Assembly (NCBI RefSeq): GCF_009789075.1
Contig: NZ_WNXQ01000003.1
Coordinates: 434,001-498,000 of the forward strand
Source of the DNA: Pseudooceanicola pacificus
GTDB taxonomy: Bacteria; Pseudomonadota; Alphaproteobacteria; Rhodobacterales; Rhodobacteraceae
Direction of reading: 5' to 3'
DNA: 64,000 nt
Each line of letters starts with the position of its first letter. Within the stretch, counting starts at the first letter, position 1. The position numbers and the translations under genes are program-made. Below the pieces are notes generated by a model. The model worked only from the letters and a program-made list of their open reading frames with translations, ran no database searches and was not told where the DNA came from. Below are positions 41,619 through 50,749 of the stretch, one piece after another.

Positions 41619-42815
41619 ATGCCGAAGCTGACCGCCCAATATGTTCGAGACCTTCCGCTGTCCGATGCGGGGCAGGTGTTGGTGGTCGACGACACACTTC
41701 CTGGCTTTGGCGTCAGGGTCGGGGCGACATCCAAGTCCTATTTCGCCGAGGGTCGGGTGAAGGGGCGAACCCGGCGCGTGACCCTTGGGCGGGCGGATAC
41801 ACTCACCCTGAACGCAGCCCGGAAACTGGCCATTAAGGCGCTTGCCGAAATGGCAGATGGCAAGGACCGCAACGCCGAACTCAAGCTGCAACGGGCGAAA
41901 CTGATGACGCTCGCGCAGGCGGTTCAGGGGTGGCTTGCGGAACGGCCTCTGCGCGCAAGCACAGCAGCGACCTACCTCGCCACCATGCAGCGCGAGTTCG
42001 GCGACTGGTTCGATATGGAGTTGCGTCGGATCACTCCGAAGGTCTTTCAGGCCCGGTTCAGCGAAATTCTTGGCCGCACGCCTGCCGGGGCCGCGCTGGC
42101 GGTGCGCACGTTCAAATCCTGCTGGAGTTGGGCGCGGGCCGATGTGACCGACCGCGATGGTATGCCCGTCCTGCCGGAGTGCCCCGCGAATATCGTCAAA
42201 GCCAAGAAGATGATGCCGAAGGCCAAACGCAAGCAGAGCTTCGTGTCAGATTGGGCCGCGTTTTTCGCGGCGCTCGACCATGTGGAAACGCACTCCAACC
42301 GACATCCCGATGCTGGCGACATGTTCCGGGCCTACGCAGAACTGCTGGCGCGAACCGGAATGCGGCTTGCCGAGGCTGCGCATCTGCGCTGGTCCGATGT
42401 TGACATGGATGCCAAGACCTTCACGATCCCCGCAGAGCGCGCCAAAAACGGTGAGGCCCTGACGCTGCCGATGTCTTCGCAGACCTTCGCCCTGTTCGAG
42501 GGTCTGAAAGAACGTACCGAGGGCCAGCTCTACATCTGGGGCTCAAGACCCTACGGCGATCCGCGCAAGACGCTGATCGCATTCCGCGAAGTTTTGGGCT
42601 GGCCCGTCCAGTTCCATGATTTGCGCCGGTCATTCGCCACCATCGCCACCGATCTGGACGTTCAGCAGTCCAAGATTATGCGGCTTCTCAATCACTCGAC
42701 CGCCGGGAATGTCACGCTGGGCTATCAGGTTTCGAAGAACCCCGAGACGCTGCGGCAGTCGGTTCAGATGATTTCGGACTATATCGACGCGCAACGAGCG
42801 GACTTGAAAACGTAG
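41619..42815 (+). CDS. int: P4-type tyrosine integrase
   Basis: A 398-residue tRNA-targeting integrase. The N-terminal DUF4102-like arm-binding domain (TLPGFGVRVGATSKSYF, KGRTRRVTLGRAD) is at residues 1-90, a core-binding domain at 95-190, and the catalytic domain follows. Catalytic residues: Arg in RTGMRLAEAAHLRW, His/Arg in FHDLRRSFATIA, and Tyr in NVTLGYQV. Located 165 bp from the left attachment site; expected to recombine the 49-bp repeats. Confidence 0.93.
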   Translation: MPKLTAQYVRDLPLSDAGQVLVVDDTLPGFGVRVGATSKSYFAEGRVKGRTRRVTLGRADTLTLNAARKLAIKALAEMADGKDRNAELKLQRAKLMTLAQAVQGWLAERPLRASTAATYLATMQREFGDWFDMELRRITPKVFQARFSEILGRTPAGAALAVRTFKSCWSWARADVTDRDGMPVLPECPANIVKAKKMMPKAKRKQSFVSDWAAFFAALDHVETHSNRHPDAGDMFRAYAELLARTGMRLAEAAHLRWSDVDMDAKTFTIPAERAKNGEALTLPMSSQTFALFEGLKERTEGQLYIWGSRPYGDPRKTLIAFREVLGWPVQFHDLRRSFATIATDLDVQQSKIMRLLNHSTAGNVTLGYQVSKNPETLRQSVQMISDYIDAQRADLKT

Positions 42816-42968
42816 CGCAGCAGCGGTATCTTTTGGCCAGCGTAGAGCAAGGAGGCTTGCGCCCATTTCGATCTGGCCCGAAGGCCAAATTGGGGTGGGC
42901 AGCGCGAAGCGAACCTAACAGGCGTGCCGTAGAAGGGTGGCACGCAGCTTCGTCTCTGGAGTTACGCC

Positions 42969-43196
42969 ATGAACATCCCGATGAAATCCCCCGTCCGTGC
43001 TGTATCCGAAATGCTGACGGCAGATCAGGCCGCCGAACTGCTGGGCGTGACCCGCCGTTGGCTTGATAAGGACCGCCACATCGCCCGCCTGAACGGCACG
43101 CCCCCGGCGGTCCCCTACAGCGCTCTTGGGCACCGCACCATCCGCTATCGCCGCGAGGACGTTCTGGCATTCCTCGATGCCCGTCGCATCGGCTGA
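42969..43196 (+). CDS. Excisionase/AlpA-like HTH protein
   Basis: A 75-residue DNA-binding protein: MLTADQAAELLGVTRRWLDK (MerR-type helix-turn-helix) and IRYRREDVLAFLDARR at the end, the HTH_17/excisionase layout. Follows the integrase by 153 bp. Likely controls excision direction or the next gene. Confidence 0.85.
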   Translation: MNIPMKSPVRAVSEMLTADQAAELLGVTRRWLDKDRHIARLNGTPPAVPYSALGHRTIRYRREDVLAFLDARRIG

Positions 43197-43240
43197 GGGG
43201 GCGTCAACATGGGTATTGAGAAACACACCTCCGTTGGCCA

Positions 43241-44149
43241 ATGGCGGCCGACATGAGCCATCAACTTCCTTCTTCCCATTGGCTGATTGGTAGCACACAC
43301 GCGGCGCGAGCGGTGCTACGAGCCGACATGATCGTCGAAGGCGAGATCACGCCGCCAAATGCCGTGAAGCCCTGGCTGCTGCCGATCCCTCCGACGGGCC
43401 AAGTATTCACCTCTGGTTTCGCCGACTACCTATCAGCCCGAAAGCAACCCCTTAAGGCACGGAACGACTTGCCTCCATCAGGGCAAGCGCTCTACGACAT
43501 CGTTGCAGCGGAGCTTTCAGCGAACCCCGTTGATGCCGAAGGTCGCCAGTGGGCGAACTTGTCCGCCCGTCACTTGGCCGATGAGCTTGGGCGGTCTGTC
43601 CGTCAAGTGCAGAGGCTCTACAGCGGCGACCCATTTCGTCACGTCGTGAAACGGATAGGCGGCAAGAACACAACGCTGATCCGCATTGGCCATCCGGCTG
43701 ACCTTTCCCCCGAAGACCAAGCGAGGATGATGGTCAAGTTTTGGCGCCGTGCTACGGGGCGCAAGGAAACCCCAGAGGAATTCGGATGTCTCGTTGGAAT
43801 AGCGAAGGATTGCCCTACAGGTCTAGGCTTCGACGTGTTCCGTACGATTGTGCGAAACTGGTCGCCCTTCATGGCCTGCGCAAAGGTAGCGCAATACCTC
43901 GCTATGCATGATGGCGGCGACGAGTTCGATCCTGACCCGGAAAAGTTCTATGCGCGCTACTATGCCTTCCCGTCAATCAAGGTGATCCGTCGCTTTCTCT
44001 ACGTCGCGTCAGACTTCTATGACGACAGAGTTCAAAACCTGGCGTCAGAGCCGAAGTGTCCGGATGTTTGTTCCCACATACTGAAAGTACTTAAAGGTAT
44101 TGGAATACAATCATCATCTAAGTCAGTGGGCACAAAGAAGGAGACATGA
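43241..44149 (+). CDS. Winged-helix island protein (replication/regulation-like)
   Basis: A 302-residue soluble protein (ATG 43241; ATG 43253 also possible). Around residues 100-150 a winged-helix-like segment is visible (SARHLADELGRSVRQVQRLY, then VVKRIGGKNTTLIRIGHPAD). The region after it (EDQARMMVKFWRRATGRKET) is basic and helical. Placement after integrase and excisionase matches the replication or regulatory gene of P4-like islands, but I do not recognise a specific family. Confidence 0.65.
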   Translation: MAADMSHQLPSSHWLIGSTHAARAVLRADMIVEGEITPPNAVKPWLLPIPPTGQVFTSGFADYLSARKQPLKARNDLPPSGQALYDIVAAELSANPVDAEGRQWANLSARHLADELGRSVRQVQRLYSGDPFRHVVKRIGGKNTTLIRIGHPADLSPEDQARMMVKFWRRATGRKETPEEFGCLVGIAKDCPTGLGFDVFRTIVRNWSPFMACAKVAQYLAMHDGGDEFDPDPEKFYARYYAFPSIKVIRRFLYVASDFYDDRVQNLASEPKCPDVCSHILKVLKGIGIQSSSKSVGTKKET

Positions 44150-44203
44150 TGATTGTGCTCCACTCGCTGCGCTTGTGGCGCACATCTCACGGGGAAGATA
44201 GAA

Positions 44204-44905
44204 ATGAGTTCTCGGGCAGAAGACATCAGGCGTTTTTATGAAATCCTGAAAATGCTGGAGGGCAGACTGGGCGCTACCCGAACTCTTGCTAAAAGCGCCA
44301 GTCGGGACTGCCCGCAGCGCGGCGTGTATTTCTTCTTCGAGCCGGGAGAGCAGCGCAGCGGTTCGGGTGATGGTGCCCGCGTTGTGCGTGTCGGAACCCA
44401 TGCGCTGAAACCCGGCTCCAATACCAAGCTCTGGACCCGCCTGTCTCAGCACCGTGGGGCGCTCAGGAGCGGCGGGGGCAATCATCGGGGGTCAATCTTC
44501 CGGTTGCTGGTAGGAAGCGCTCTGATCGCCCGTGACGGGCTTTCCTGCCCGACTTGGGACACCCAGCGCAGCAACGCGCCAAGCCCTGTCCGCGCGGCAG
44601 AGGTCGAGATGGAGCGTCTGGTCAGCCGATCTATCGGGGCGATGCCTGTCCTATGGCTTTCCGTTGATGATGATCCGGGGGCCGAAAGTGAGCGTGGGGT
44701 CATCGAACGGGGGGCCATCGCGTTGCTTAGTGGGTGGGGGCAGGCTGGTATTGATCCGCCCTCGGTCAACTGGTTGGGACATGCCTGCACACGCGACAAG
44801 GTCCGCCGCTCTGGCCTATGGAACAACAACCATGTTGATGAAGCCTATGACCCTAGGTTCCTTGACGTGATGGAGCGGCGCGTCCTCGAAACCCCTTGCG
44901 CTTAA
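44204..44905 (+). CDS. GIY-YIG-like nuclease family protein
   Basis: A 233-residue protein; ATG 44204 follows GGGGAAGATAGAA. Residues about 40-100 resemble a GIY-YIG fold: GVYFFFEPGEQR as the first strand pair, VVRVGTHALKP as the second, LWTRLSQHRGAL as the Arg-bearing helix and GNHRGSIFRLLVG after it. The second motif is VRVGT rather than YVG, as in divergent members. The rest (VEMERLVSRSIGAMPVLWLS) is unassigned. Possibly an extra defence or mobility nuclease. Confidence 0.65.
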   Translation: MSSRAEDIRRFYEILKMLEGRLGATRTLAKSASRDCPQRGVYFFFEPGEQRSGSGDGARVVRVGTHALKPGSNTKLWTRLSQHRGALRSGGGNHRGSIFRLLVGSALIARDGLSCPTWDTQRSNAPSPVRAAEVEMERLVSRSIGAMPVLWLSVDDDPGAESERGVIERGAIALLSGWGQAGIDPPSVNWLGHACTRDKVRRSGLWNNNHVDEAYDPRFLDVMERRVLETPCA

Positions 44906-45233
44906 GGCTGTTGTCGTCCCTGCCATCGGTACTGTTTAGGTCGCAAGCAGGCTCTGGCCAAGCCGGACGCGGGACAAAACCCGGAACTGGCCGACTAGTT
45001 GTAAGCGCCTGATCCTAAGGGCTTTAGCTGGGCTTCGCCGTGGAAACGCAGGGGGACATTTCCGACAGGGACATTTCCATGTGTCTCTGTCAAACCCCCT
45101 CCACAGACCGGGGTTGAGACCCGGTTTTCTTGCTTTCAGGGCGCTATTTTCTTCCCCTAGGTGCTCTATCCAATAAGCTACTACATGGGTTCCAAGTCAT
45201 TGATCCCCCTTCCAAATATGAAGGAGTGACCGA
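44906..45233. other. Gap with repeated GGGACATTTCC and a terminator
   Basis: No gene in 328 bp. It contains two direct copies of GGGACATTTCC (45053-45063 and 45068-45078, 15-bp spacing), like the tandem repeats at ends of some insertion sequences; then a terminator (45108-45131). Near 45155-45185 the minus strand reads like a tRNA D-arm (AGCTTATTGGATAGAGC). A good GAAGGAG precedes the next gene. Confidence 0.45.
45108..45131 (+). terminator. Rho-independent terminator after GIY-YIG gene
   Basis: Stem CCGGG-gttgaga-CCCGG followed by TTTTCTT on the plus strand. Read on the minus strand the same hairpin looks like a tRNA T-arm (loop TCTCAAC). Confidence 0.65.
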
Positions 45234-46331
45234 ATGACCAAACCAGACCCACTTGCCCGTTTTTCCACCGATCTTGTCCGCCGCCTCGCGGCCCGCGATC
45301 ATGTCCCCGAGGGACAGCCGATGACACTCTCGCCCTGGCTGGCGATGTCATTGCTGCAAAAGGCAGTTCGCCGGGGTCGCAGCGACCTTGCGCTCCGTGC
45401 TGCGGCGACCCTGTTGCGGGATGCCCCGGATCGGCTGTGGCGGCGGCTCGGGGTGATCGCCTTCGAGGATGTGGGGCTGGGGAGCCTGCCCACGCTCGGC
45501 CTGACGGTCGCGGCCTTGCGGGGTAAGCGTTTCCGTCTGGCGATTGGCGGCGACTGGCCTGTGGCCTCCCTCATTGTCACCGAACTCTGCGCCGCCCGGA
45601 AGAGCCGCGCTGCCGACGAATTGCTGATGGGGATCGAAACCCTGTCGCATCTCGCGGAGCAGCGCCGCGACCTCGCATGTATGACCAATGCCTGCCTTCG
45701 CCTGCTCGCGCTGACAACCACCGATCTGCATCAACGTGCGCTCGCCCTGACCTATATTCTCGGCACGGACAGGCCAGGTCATCCGCTGCCCGCTCACAGG
45801 GGCGAAGCGGCGCTGGCGGTCGATCTGCTGGACGAGCTGGGGGTGGCTCCGACCACGTTGGCGATCTGCCGCGAGTGCGTAAAGAAAACGGGCGAGGCGT
45901 TGCCCCTGCTGGTCGCCTTGCTGGCGCTGGAAAATGGCCTGCGGGCCGACCCTACCGACGATCCGATGCCACCCGAGGTGCTGATTGGTGATCTTCCCGG
46001 CTGGGCGCTCGATCAGTTCACGCGCGAAGGCAAGGCGGCATTGACCCGGTTGGCGGCCACGACCTCAGGGGTTGCCGCGATGACTGCCGCGCTGGTTCCC
46101 AAGCCCGAGCGGGTACGTTTACTGGGACGGTTGCTGTTCCGGGTGGAGGGGAGCTTGCTCACCAACCGGGTTGGCGGAGACCTATCCGACCGACTGCACG
46201 CGCAGCAGACTTTCGAGACGCTGGGCGTTGACCCCCGCCACGCCGCGCAGGCGCTGGACTTGATGCGGGAGGATTTGCCGCTTCTCAACTGTATCCGCGC
46301 CGCCGTCCTGAAGGAGGCTAATCATGGGTAA
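45234..46331 (+). CDS. RarA/MgsA C-terminal-like protein
   Basis: A 365-residue protein, ATG after GAAGGAGTGACCGA. Residues about 35-95 (LLQKAVRRGRSDLALRAAAT, then RLWRRLGVIAFEDVGLGS) match the C-terminal tetramerisation region of RarA/MgsA clamp-loader-like ATPases (LLQKsiRgsd.daAl...; yiaRRL..iAsEDiGlad). No Walker motifs are present, so the ATPase part is absent. It overlaps the following recombinase gene by 8 bp, a fixed pair. Function unknown; a DNA-end or recombination accessory role is a guess. Confidence 0.7.
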   Translation: MTKPDPLARFSTDLVRRLAARDHVPEGQPMTLSPWLAMSLLQKAVRRGRSDLALRAAATLLRDAPDRLWRRLGVIAFEDVGLGSLPTLGLTVAALRGKRFRLAIGGDWPVASLIVTELCAARKSRAADELLMGIETLSHLAEQRRDLACMTNACLRLLALTTTDLHQRALALTYILGTDRPGHPLPAHRGEAALAVDLLDELGVAPTTLAICRECVKKTGEALPLLVALLALENGLRADPTDDPMPPEVLIGDLPGWALDQFTREGKAALTRLAATTSGVAAMTAALVPKPERVRLLGRLLFRVEGSLLTNRVGGDLSDRLHAQQTFETLGVDPRHAAQALDLMREDLPLLNCIRAAVLKEANHG

Positions 46332-47349
46332 GCCGTTTCTAATCTCGGATAATTCCCAATTATCACGGACCAACCGAAGCGATTTGGTAGGGACGCAAGA
46401 GGGCCGATTTGCAATCAATTGCAAATGTGATGCAACTGCAATTGACGAACGCGAGGCGCTGACACAGGAGGCCGCCGACCTTCTGCGTCACAGCCTGTCT
46501 CCGGCGACTGAGCGGGCCTTGCGGGGTGATCTCGCTCACTTCAAGTCTTGGGGCGGGTCACTGCCCGCACCCCCGGCCATGGTCTGCGCCTACATCGGAG
46601 ACCACGCGGGGCAACATGCTGTGGCGACTATCCAGCGGCGTCTCGCCTCGATCTCCAAAGCGCATGAGGTGGCGGGTCTGCCGAACCCCTGCCGCGCCGA
46701 AATCGTCAAAGCGACGCTGCGCGGCCTGCGCCGCAAGCACGGCACCGCCCAGCGACAGGCCAAGCCCTTGATGCGGGATGACCTGCTGTTGGTGTTGGAT
46801 CGGATGGGGGAAACTCTGCGCGATCACCGCGACCGAGCGCTGTTGCTGCTGGGCTTTGCCGGGGGCTTCCGCCGCTCCGAACTGGTGGCGCTGGAAAGGG
46901 CCGACATCGAGGTCGCGCGCCAAGGGCTGATCGTGACCATCCGCCGATCCAAGACCGATCAGGAAGGTGCAGGCCGCCGCATCGGCATCCCCCACGGTCG
47001 CACCCGCCATTGCCCCGTCGCTGCGGTCGAGGCGTGGCTGTCAGCATCCGCAATCGACACCGGCCCGCTGTTCTGCCCGATCACCCGGCACGGCCATCTG
47101 GCCGAGAACTCCCTGACCGGGGACGCTGTGTCGGTCCTGCTGCGGGAACGGCTGGCAGCAGCGGGGATCGACCCCGAGGGATACTCTGGCCACAGCCTGC
47201 GGGCGGGCTTTGCCACTTCAGCAGCACAGGCGGGGGTCTCCACCCTGAAAATCCGGGCCCAGACTGGCCACGCCTCCGACGCCATGCTGGCCCGCTACGT
47301 CCGCGAGGGTGAACTGTTCAACGGCAACGCGGCGGGAGCGCTGTTGTAG
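46324..47349 (+). CDS. Second tyrosine recombinase (XerC/D-like)
   Basis: A 341-residue site-specific recombinase without the P4-type N-terminal domain. Core-binding domain about residues 45-135; catalytic residues Arg in FAGGFRRSELVALE, His-x-x-Arg in GHSLRAGFATSA, His in QTGHASDAML and Tyr in LARYVREGE. Translation-coupled to the RarA-C-like gene. It lies just before hsdR, 46 bp upstream, so it may belong to the defence module rather than to island integration. Confidence 0.9.
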   Translation: MGKPFLISDNSQLSRTNRSDLVGTQEGRFAINCKCDATAIDEREALTQEAADLLRHSLSPATERALRGDLAHFKSWGGSLPAPPAMVCAYIGDHAGQHAVATIQRRLASISKAHEVAGLPNPCRAEIVKATLRGLRRKHGTAQRQAKPLMRDDLLLVLDRMGETLRDHRDRALLLLGFAGGFRRSELVALERADIEVARQGLIVTIRRSKTDQEGAGRRIGIPHGRTRHCPVAAVEAWLSASAIDTGPLFCPITRHGHLAENSLTGDAVSVLLRERLAAAGIDPEGYSGHSLRAGFATSAAQAGVSTLKIRAQTGHASDAMLARYVREGELFNGNAAGALL

Positions 47350-47395
47350 TTGATCTACGTTGCTTTTTGAGCGCGTTCCCCGCAGAAATGATCCG

Positions 47396-50300
47396 ATGGA
47401 TCAGCGCAATAGCAACTTCGACTTCCTTGATCGTTTAGACTGTGAGCTTGCTAACCTTGGCAGGCTCGCAGAAAGCTATTTTCAGGACGATCCAAGCACA
47501 AGCCTGATTAAGTTGCGGCAATTCGCTGAGAGATTGACCCGGCGACATGCAGCTCTGGTCGGAAGTGATGTGCAGGATGGTGAAACCCAAGCGGATGTAT
47601 TGCGCCGCCTGCAATACGAACGGTCAGCGCCGGATCGGGTTCTTGATGTTTTGCACCACATTCGGAAGTTGGGTAATGCCGCAGTCCACGATGGCGTGGG
47701 CAATCACCGGGAAGCGCTGGCTTGTCTGAAAATGGCTGTCCAACTTGGAGTTTGGCATGTCCGGACAAGTACCGCTGAAAAAGACTTTTCAGCAGGGCCG
47801 TTCCTGCCGCCTTCGTCGCCGCAAAACCCGAACGTAGAACTTCAACAAGAACTTGAGCGCCTTCGCGTCGAGCGGAACGAGGCATTGAGCGCAGCTCAAA
47901 AGGCAGAGGAAGCGCATCGGGAAGCACGCTTGGCTGCGGAAACCGCTGAAGCGCGGCATCTAAGGGAGCAAGAGGAGAGGAAAACTTGGGAAGCCCTTGC
48001 GCAGGATGCGGATCGTCAACTGCGCGAATTCGTGGAGCAAGCACAACGGCAAGCGCCTGCCGCCAAGATGTCCTTCGTGACAGCCGCCAACGAAGCGGCT
48101 GGTGTAATCGACCTGGACGAACAGGCCACCCGCGCCCTTATTGACCAGCAACTGCGAGATCGGGGCTGGGAAGCCCACAGTGTTGATTTGCGCTATGGCA
48201 AAAGTACGAGGCCCACAAAAGGTCGCCACATGGCGATTGCGGAATGGCCTACACAGTCCGGCCCAGCTGACTACGCGCTCTTCGTCGGAGAAACTTGCGT
48301 CGGCATGGTTGAGGCCAAGCGGTATCGGAAAAACGTGTCTGCGGCAGTCGATCAGGCTGAGCGCTATTCGAAGGGTTTTTCGTGGCCAGCTAACTCAGAG
48401 CTTTGGGGTGACGGCTTTGTTGTTCCCTTTGTCTTTGCCACTAATGGACGCCCTTATCTGAAACAGGTGGAGACCGAGAGCGGCATCTGGTTCCGAGACG
48501 TGCGGCTGCCCAATAATCTGCGTCGCGCCCTGACAGGGTGGTTCCGGCCCGAAGAACTTATCTCCATGCTCGAAGTGGAGAAGGAAAAGGCACAAGCGGC
48601 ATTGCAAGCCCGATCCTTTGACTTCGGGTTCGACCTCCGTCCCTATCAGGAAGCGGCGATCCGTGAGGTCGAGAAGACACTCGCCACCGAAAAGCGCGAA
48701 ATGCTTGTGGCGATGGCCACAGGAACGGGCAAGACCAAGCTGGCCATCGCGATGCTGTATCGCCTACTCGCCACCAAGCGTTTCCGGCGCATTTGCTTCG
48801 TGGTTGACCGTTCCGCCCTGGGGACACAAACCACCGACGAATTCATGAGCACAGCCATCGAAGGGCCAAAAACCTTTGGCCAGTTGTTCGGCATTAAAGG
48901 GCTTGAGGACATCAAGCCAGACCCTGAGACCCGCGTTCACATCTGCACGATCCAAGGGCTTGTGAAGCGGGTGCTCTACAACGCTGAACCTTCAGATGTC
49001 CCGCCCATCGGTCAGTATGACTTGATGGTGATCGACGAATGTCACCGTGGCTATTTGCTGGACCGCGAGATGTCGGACGCTGAGCTGAGCTTCCGGGGGC
49101 AGGAGGATTACGTCTCAAAATATCGCCGTGTTCTGGAGCACTTCGACGCGGTGAAAATCGGGCTGACAGCCACACCCGCACTGCACACTGCCCAGATTTT
49201 CGGCGACCCCATCTATACCTACACCTACCGCGAGGCTGTGGTTGACGGTTGGCTGATCGACCACGAACCCCCGATCCGCTTCCAGACTGCGCTTGCCAAG
49301 GCCGGTATCTCATTTGAGGCGGGTGAAGACGTTGAGCTTCTGGATAGCCAAACGGGCGAGGTGCAAAACGCCACGGCTCCAGATGAACTGAGCTTTCGGG
49401 TCGAAGCTTTCAACCGCAAGGTCATCACCCAACCCTTCAATCAGGTCATCGCGGAGGAATTGGCCAAGCACATCGACCCCAGCCTTGAAGGGAAGACCCT
49501 CGTTTTTGCCGCGACGGATGCGCATGCCGACATCGTCGTGAACGAACTGAAAAAGGCTTTCGCCGCGCAATATGGCTCGATTGAAGATGCCGCCATCCGC
49601 AAGATCACCGGCAGCGTGGACAAGGTCGGCACCCTGATCCGGTCCTTCCGTAATGATGCCTTTCCGCAGATCGCGGTGACGGTGGACCTGCTAACCACCG
49701 GCATCGACGTGCCGAAGATCACCAACCTCGTATTCATCCGCCGCGTGAATAGCCGCATTCTCTATGAACAGATGCTGGGCCGGGCCACCCGCCGCTGCGA
49801 TGACATCGGCAAGGAGGTCTTCCGCATCTTCGACGCGGTGGACCTCTACGCCACCCTTCAAGACCTCACCCAGATGAAGCCGGTTGCCAGCAATCCGAAG
49901 CTGACCTTCGAACAGCTTTTCGATGAACTGGCCACCGTGACCGAGGAAGACCAGCGCGAACTCGTCCGCGATCAGGTTCTGGCCAAACTGCACCGTAAGC
50001 TGCGCAAACTGCCCAGCAAAGTCGCCCAGATGGTCGAAGACCTGACCGGCGAAACGGTCGAACAACTCCGTGACCGGCTGCGCCAAGGATCACCGAGCGA
50101 CGCCGCCGCCCATGCAAAGAAATACGCGGGCCTTGGCAAGATCCTCGACTGGAAGCCGGACGGCTCGGGGCCGAACCTGATCCCGATCTCGCACCACGAA
50201 GACAGCATGCACGCCGTCACCACGGGCTATGGCCAATATGAAAAGCCCGAAGACTTCCTCGACACCTTCCGGTCCTTCGTAAAGAACAACCAAAACCAGA

Positions 50301-50749
50301 TCGCCGCGCTGACAGTCGTCGTGCAACGCCCACGCGATCTGACGCGGGCCGAACTGCGGTCTTTGCGGCTCGAACTCGACAAGATGGGCTTTTCGGAAAC
50401 CAGCCTGCGCCGCGCGTGGAACGACGCCTCGAACGAGGACATCGCCGCCTCCATCATCGGCTTTGTCCGTCAGGCGGCGCTTGGCGATCCGTTGATCCCC
50501 TTTGAAACCCGCGTCCAGCAGGCCACCAAAGCTATCCTCGCCAAGGCTAAATGGACCGATCCACAGAAGCAATGGCTGCGCCGGATCGCGGAACAGATCA
50601 CCAAGGAGATCGTGCTTGACCGTGACAGCATCGACCATGGCAACTTCGCGGCCCATGGCGGCTTCAATCGGCTGAACAAGGTGTTTAATGGTCAGCTGGA
50701 GACCATCCTGCACGACTTCAACGAAGAACTCTGGAAAGTGAGCGCATGA
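47396..50749 (+). CDS. hsdR: Type I restriction endonuclease subunit R
   Basis: A 1117-residue HsdR (start ATG 47396; a TTG at 47360 is in frame). The N-terminal 120 residues are DUF4145-like, followed by a long coiled coil (about 140-225). The PD-(D/E)xK nuclease is seen in GPADYALFVGETCVGMVEAK, helicase motif I in MATGTGKTKLA (about 440), motif II in VIDECHRG (about 545), and motif VI in QMLGRATRR. It pumps DNA and cuts it with HsdM/HsdS. The ATG of hsdM overlaps its stop. Confidence 0.94.
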   Translation: MDQRNSNFDFLDRLDCELANLGRLAESYFQDDPSTSLIKLRQFAERLTRRHAALVGSDVQDGETQADVLRRLQYERSAPDRVLDVLHHIRKLGNAAVHDGVGNHREALACLKMAVQLGVWHVRTSTAEKDFSAGPFLPPSSPQNPNVELQQELERLRVERNEALSAAQKAEEAHREARLAAETAEARHLREQEERKTWEALAQDADRQLREFVEQAQRQAPAAKMSFVTAANEAAGVIDLDEQATRALIDQQLRDRGWEAHSVDLRYGKSTRPTKGRHMAIAEWPTQSGPADYALFVGETCVGMVEAKRYRKNVSAAVDQAERYSKGFSWPANSELWGDGFVVPFVFATNGRPYLKQVETESGIWFRDVRLPNNLRRALTGWFRPEELISMLEVEKEKAQAALQARSFDFGFDLRPYQEAAIREVEKTLATEKREMLVAMATGTGKTKLAIAMLYRLLATKRFRRICFVVDRSALGTQTTDEFMSTAIEGPKTFGQLFGIKGLEDIKPDPETRVHICTIQGLVKRVLYNAEPSDVPPIGQYDLMVIDECHRGYLLDREMSDAELSFRGQEDYVSKYRRVLEHFDAVKIGLTATPALHTAQIFGDPIYTYTYREAVVDGWLIDHEPPIRFQTALAKAGISFEAGEDVELLDSQTGEVQNATAPDELSFRVEAFNRKVITQPFNQVIAEELAKHIDPSLEGKTLVFAATDAHADIVVNELKKAFAAQYGSIEDAAIRKITGSVDKVGTLIRSFRNDAFPQIAVTVDLLTTGIDVPKITNLVFIRRVNSRILYEQMLGRATRRCDDIGKEVFRIFDAVDLYATLQDLTQMKPVASNPKLTFEQLFDELATVTEEDQRELVRDQVLAKLHRKLRKLPSKVAQMVEDLTGETVEQLRDRLRQGSPSDAAAHAKKYAGLGKILDWKPDGSGPNLIPISHHEDSMHAVTTGYGQYEKPEDFLDTFRSFVKNNQNQIAALTVVVQRPRDLTRAELRSLRLELDKMGFSETSLRRAWNDASNEDIAASIIGFVRQAALGDPLIPFETRVQQATKAILAKAKWTDPQKQWLRRIAEQITKEIVLDRDSIDHGNFAAHGGFNRLNKVFNGQLETILHDFNEELWKVSA

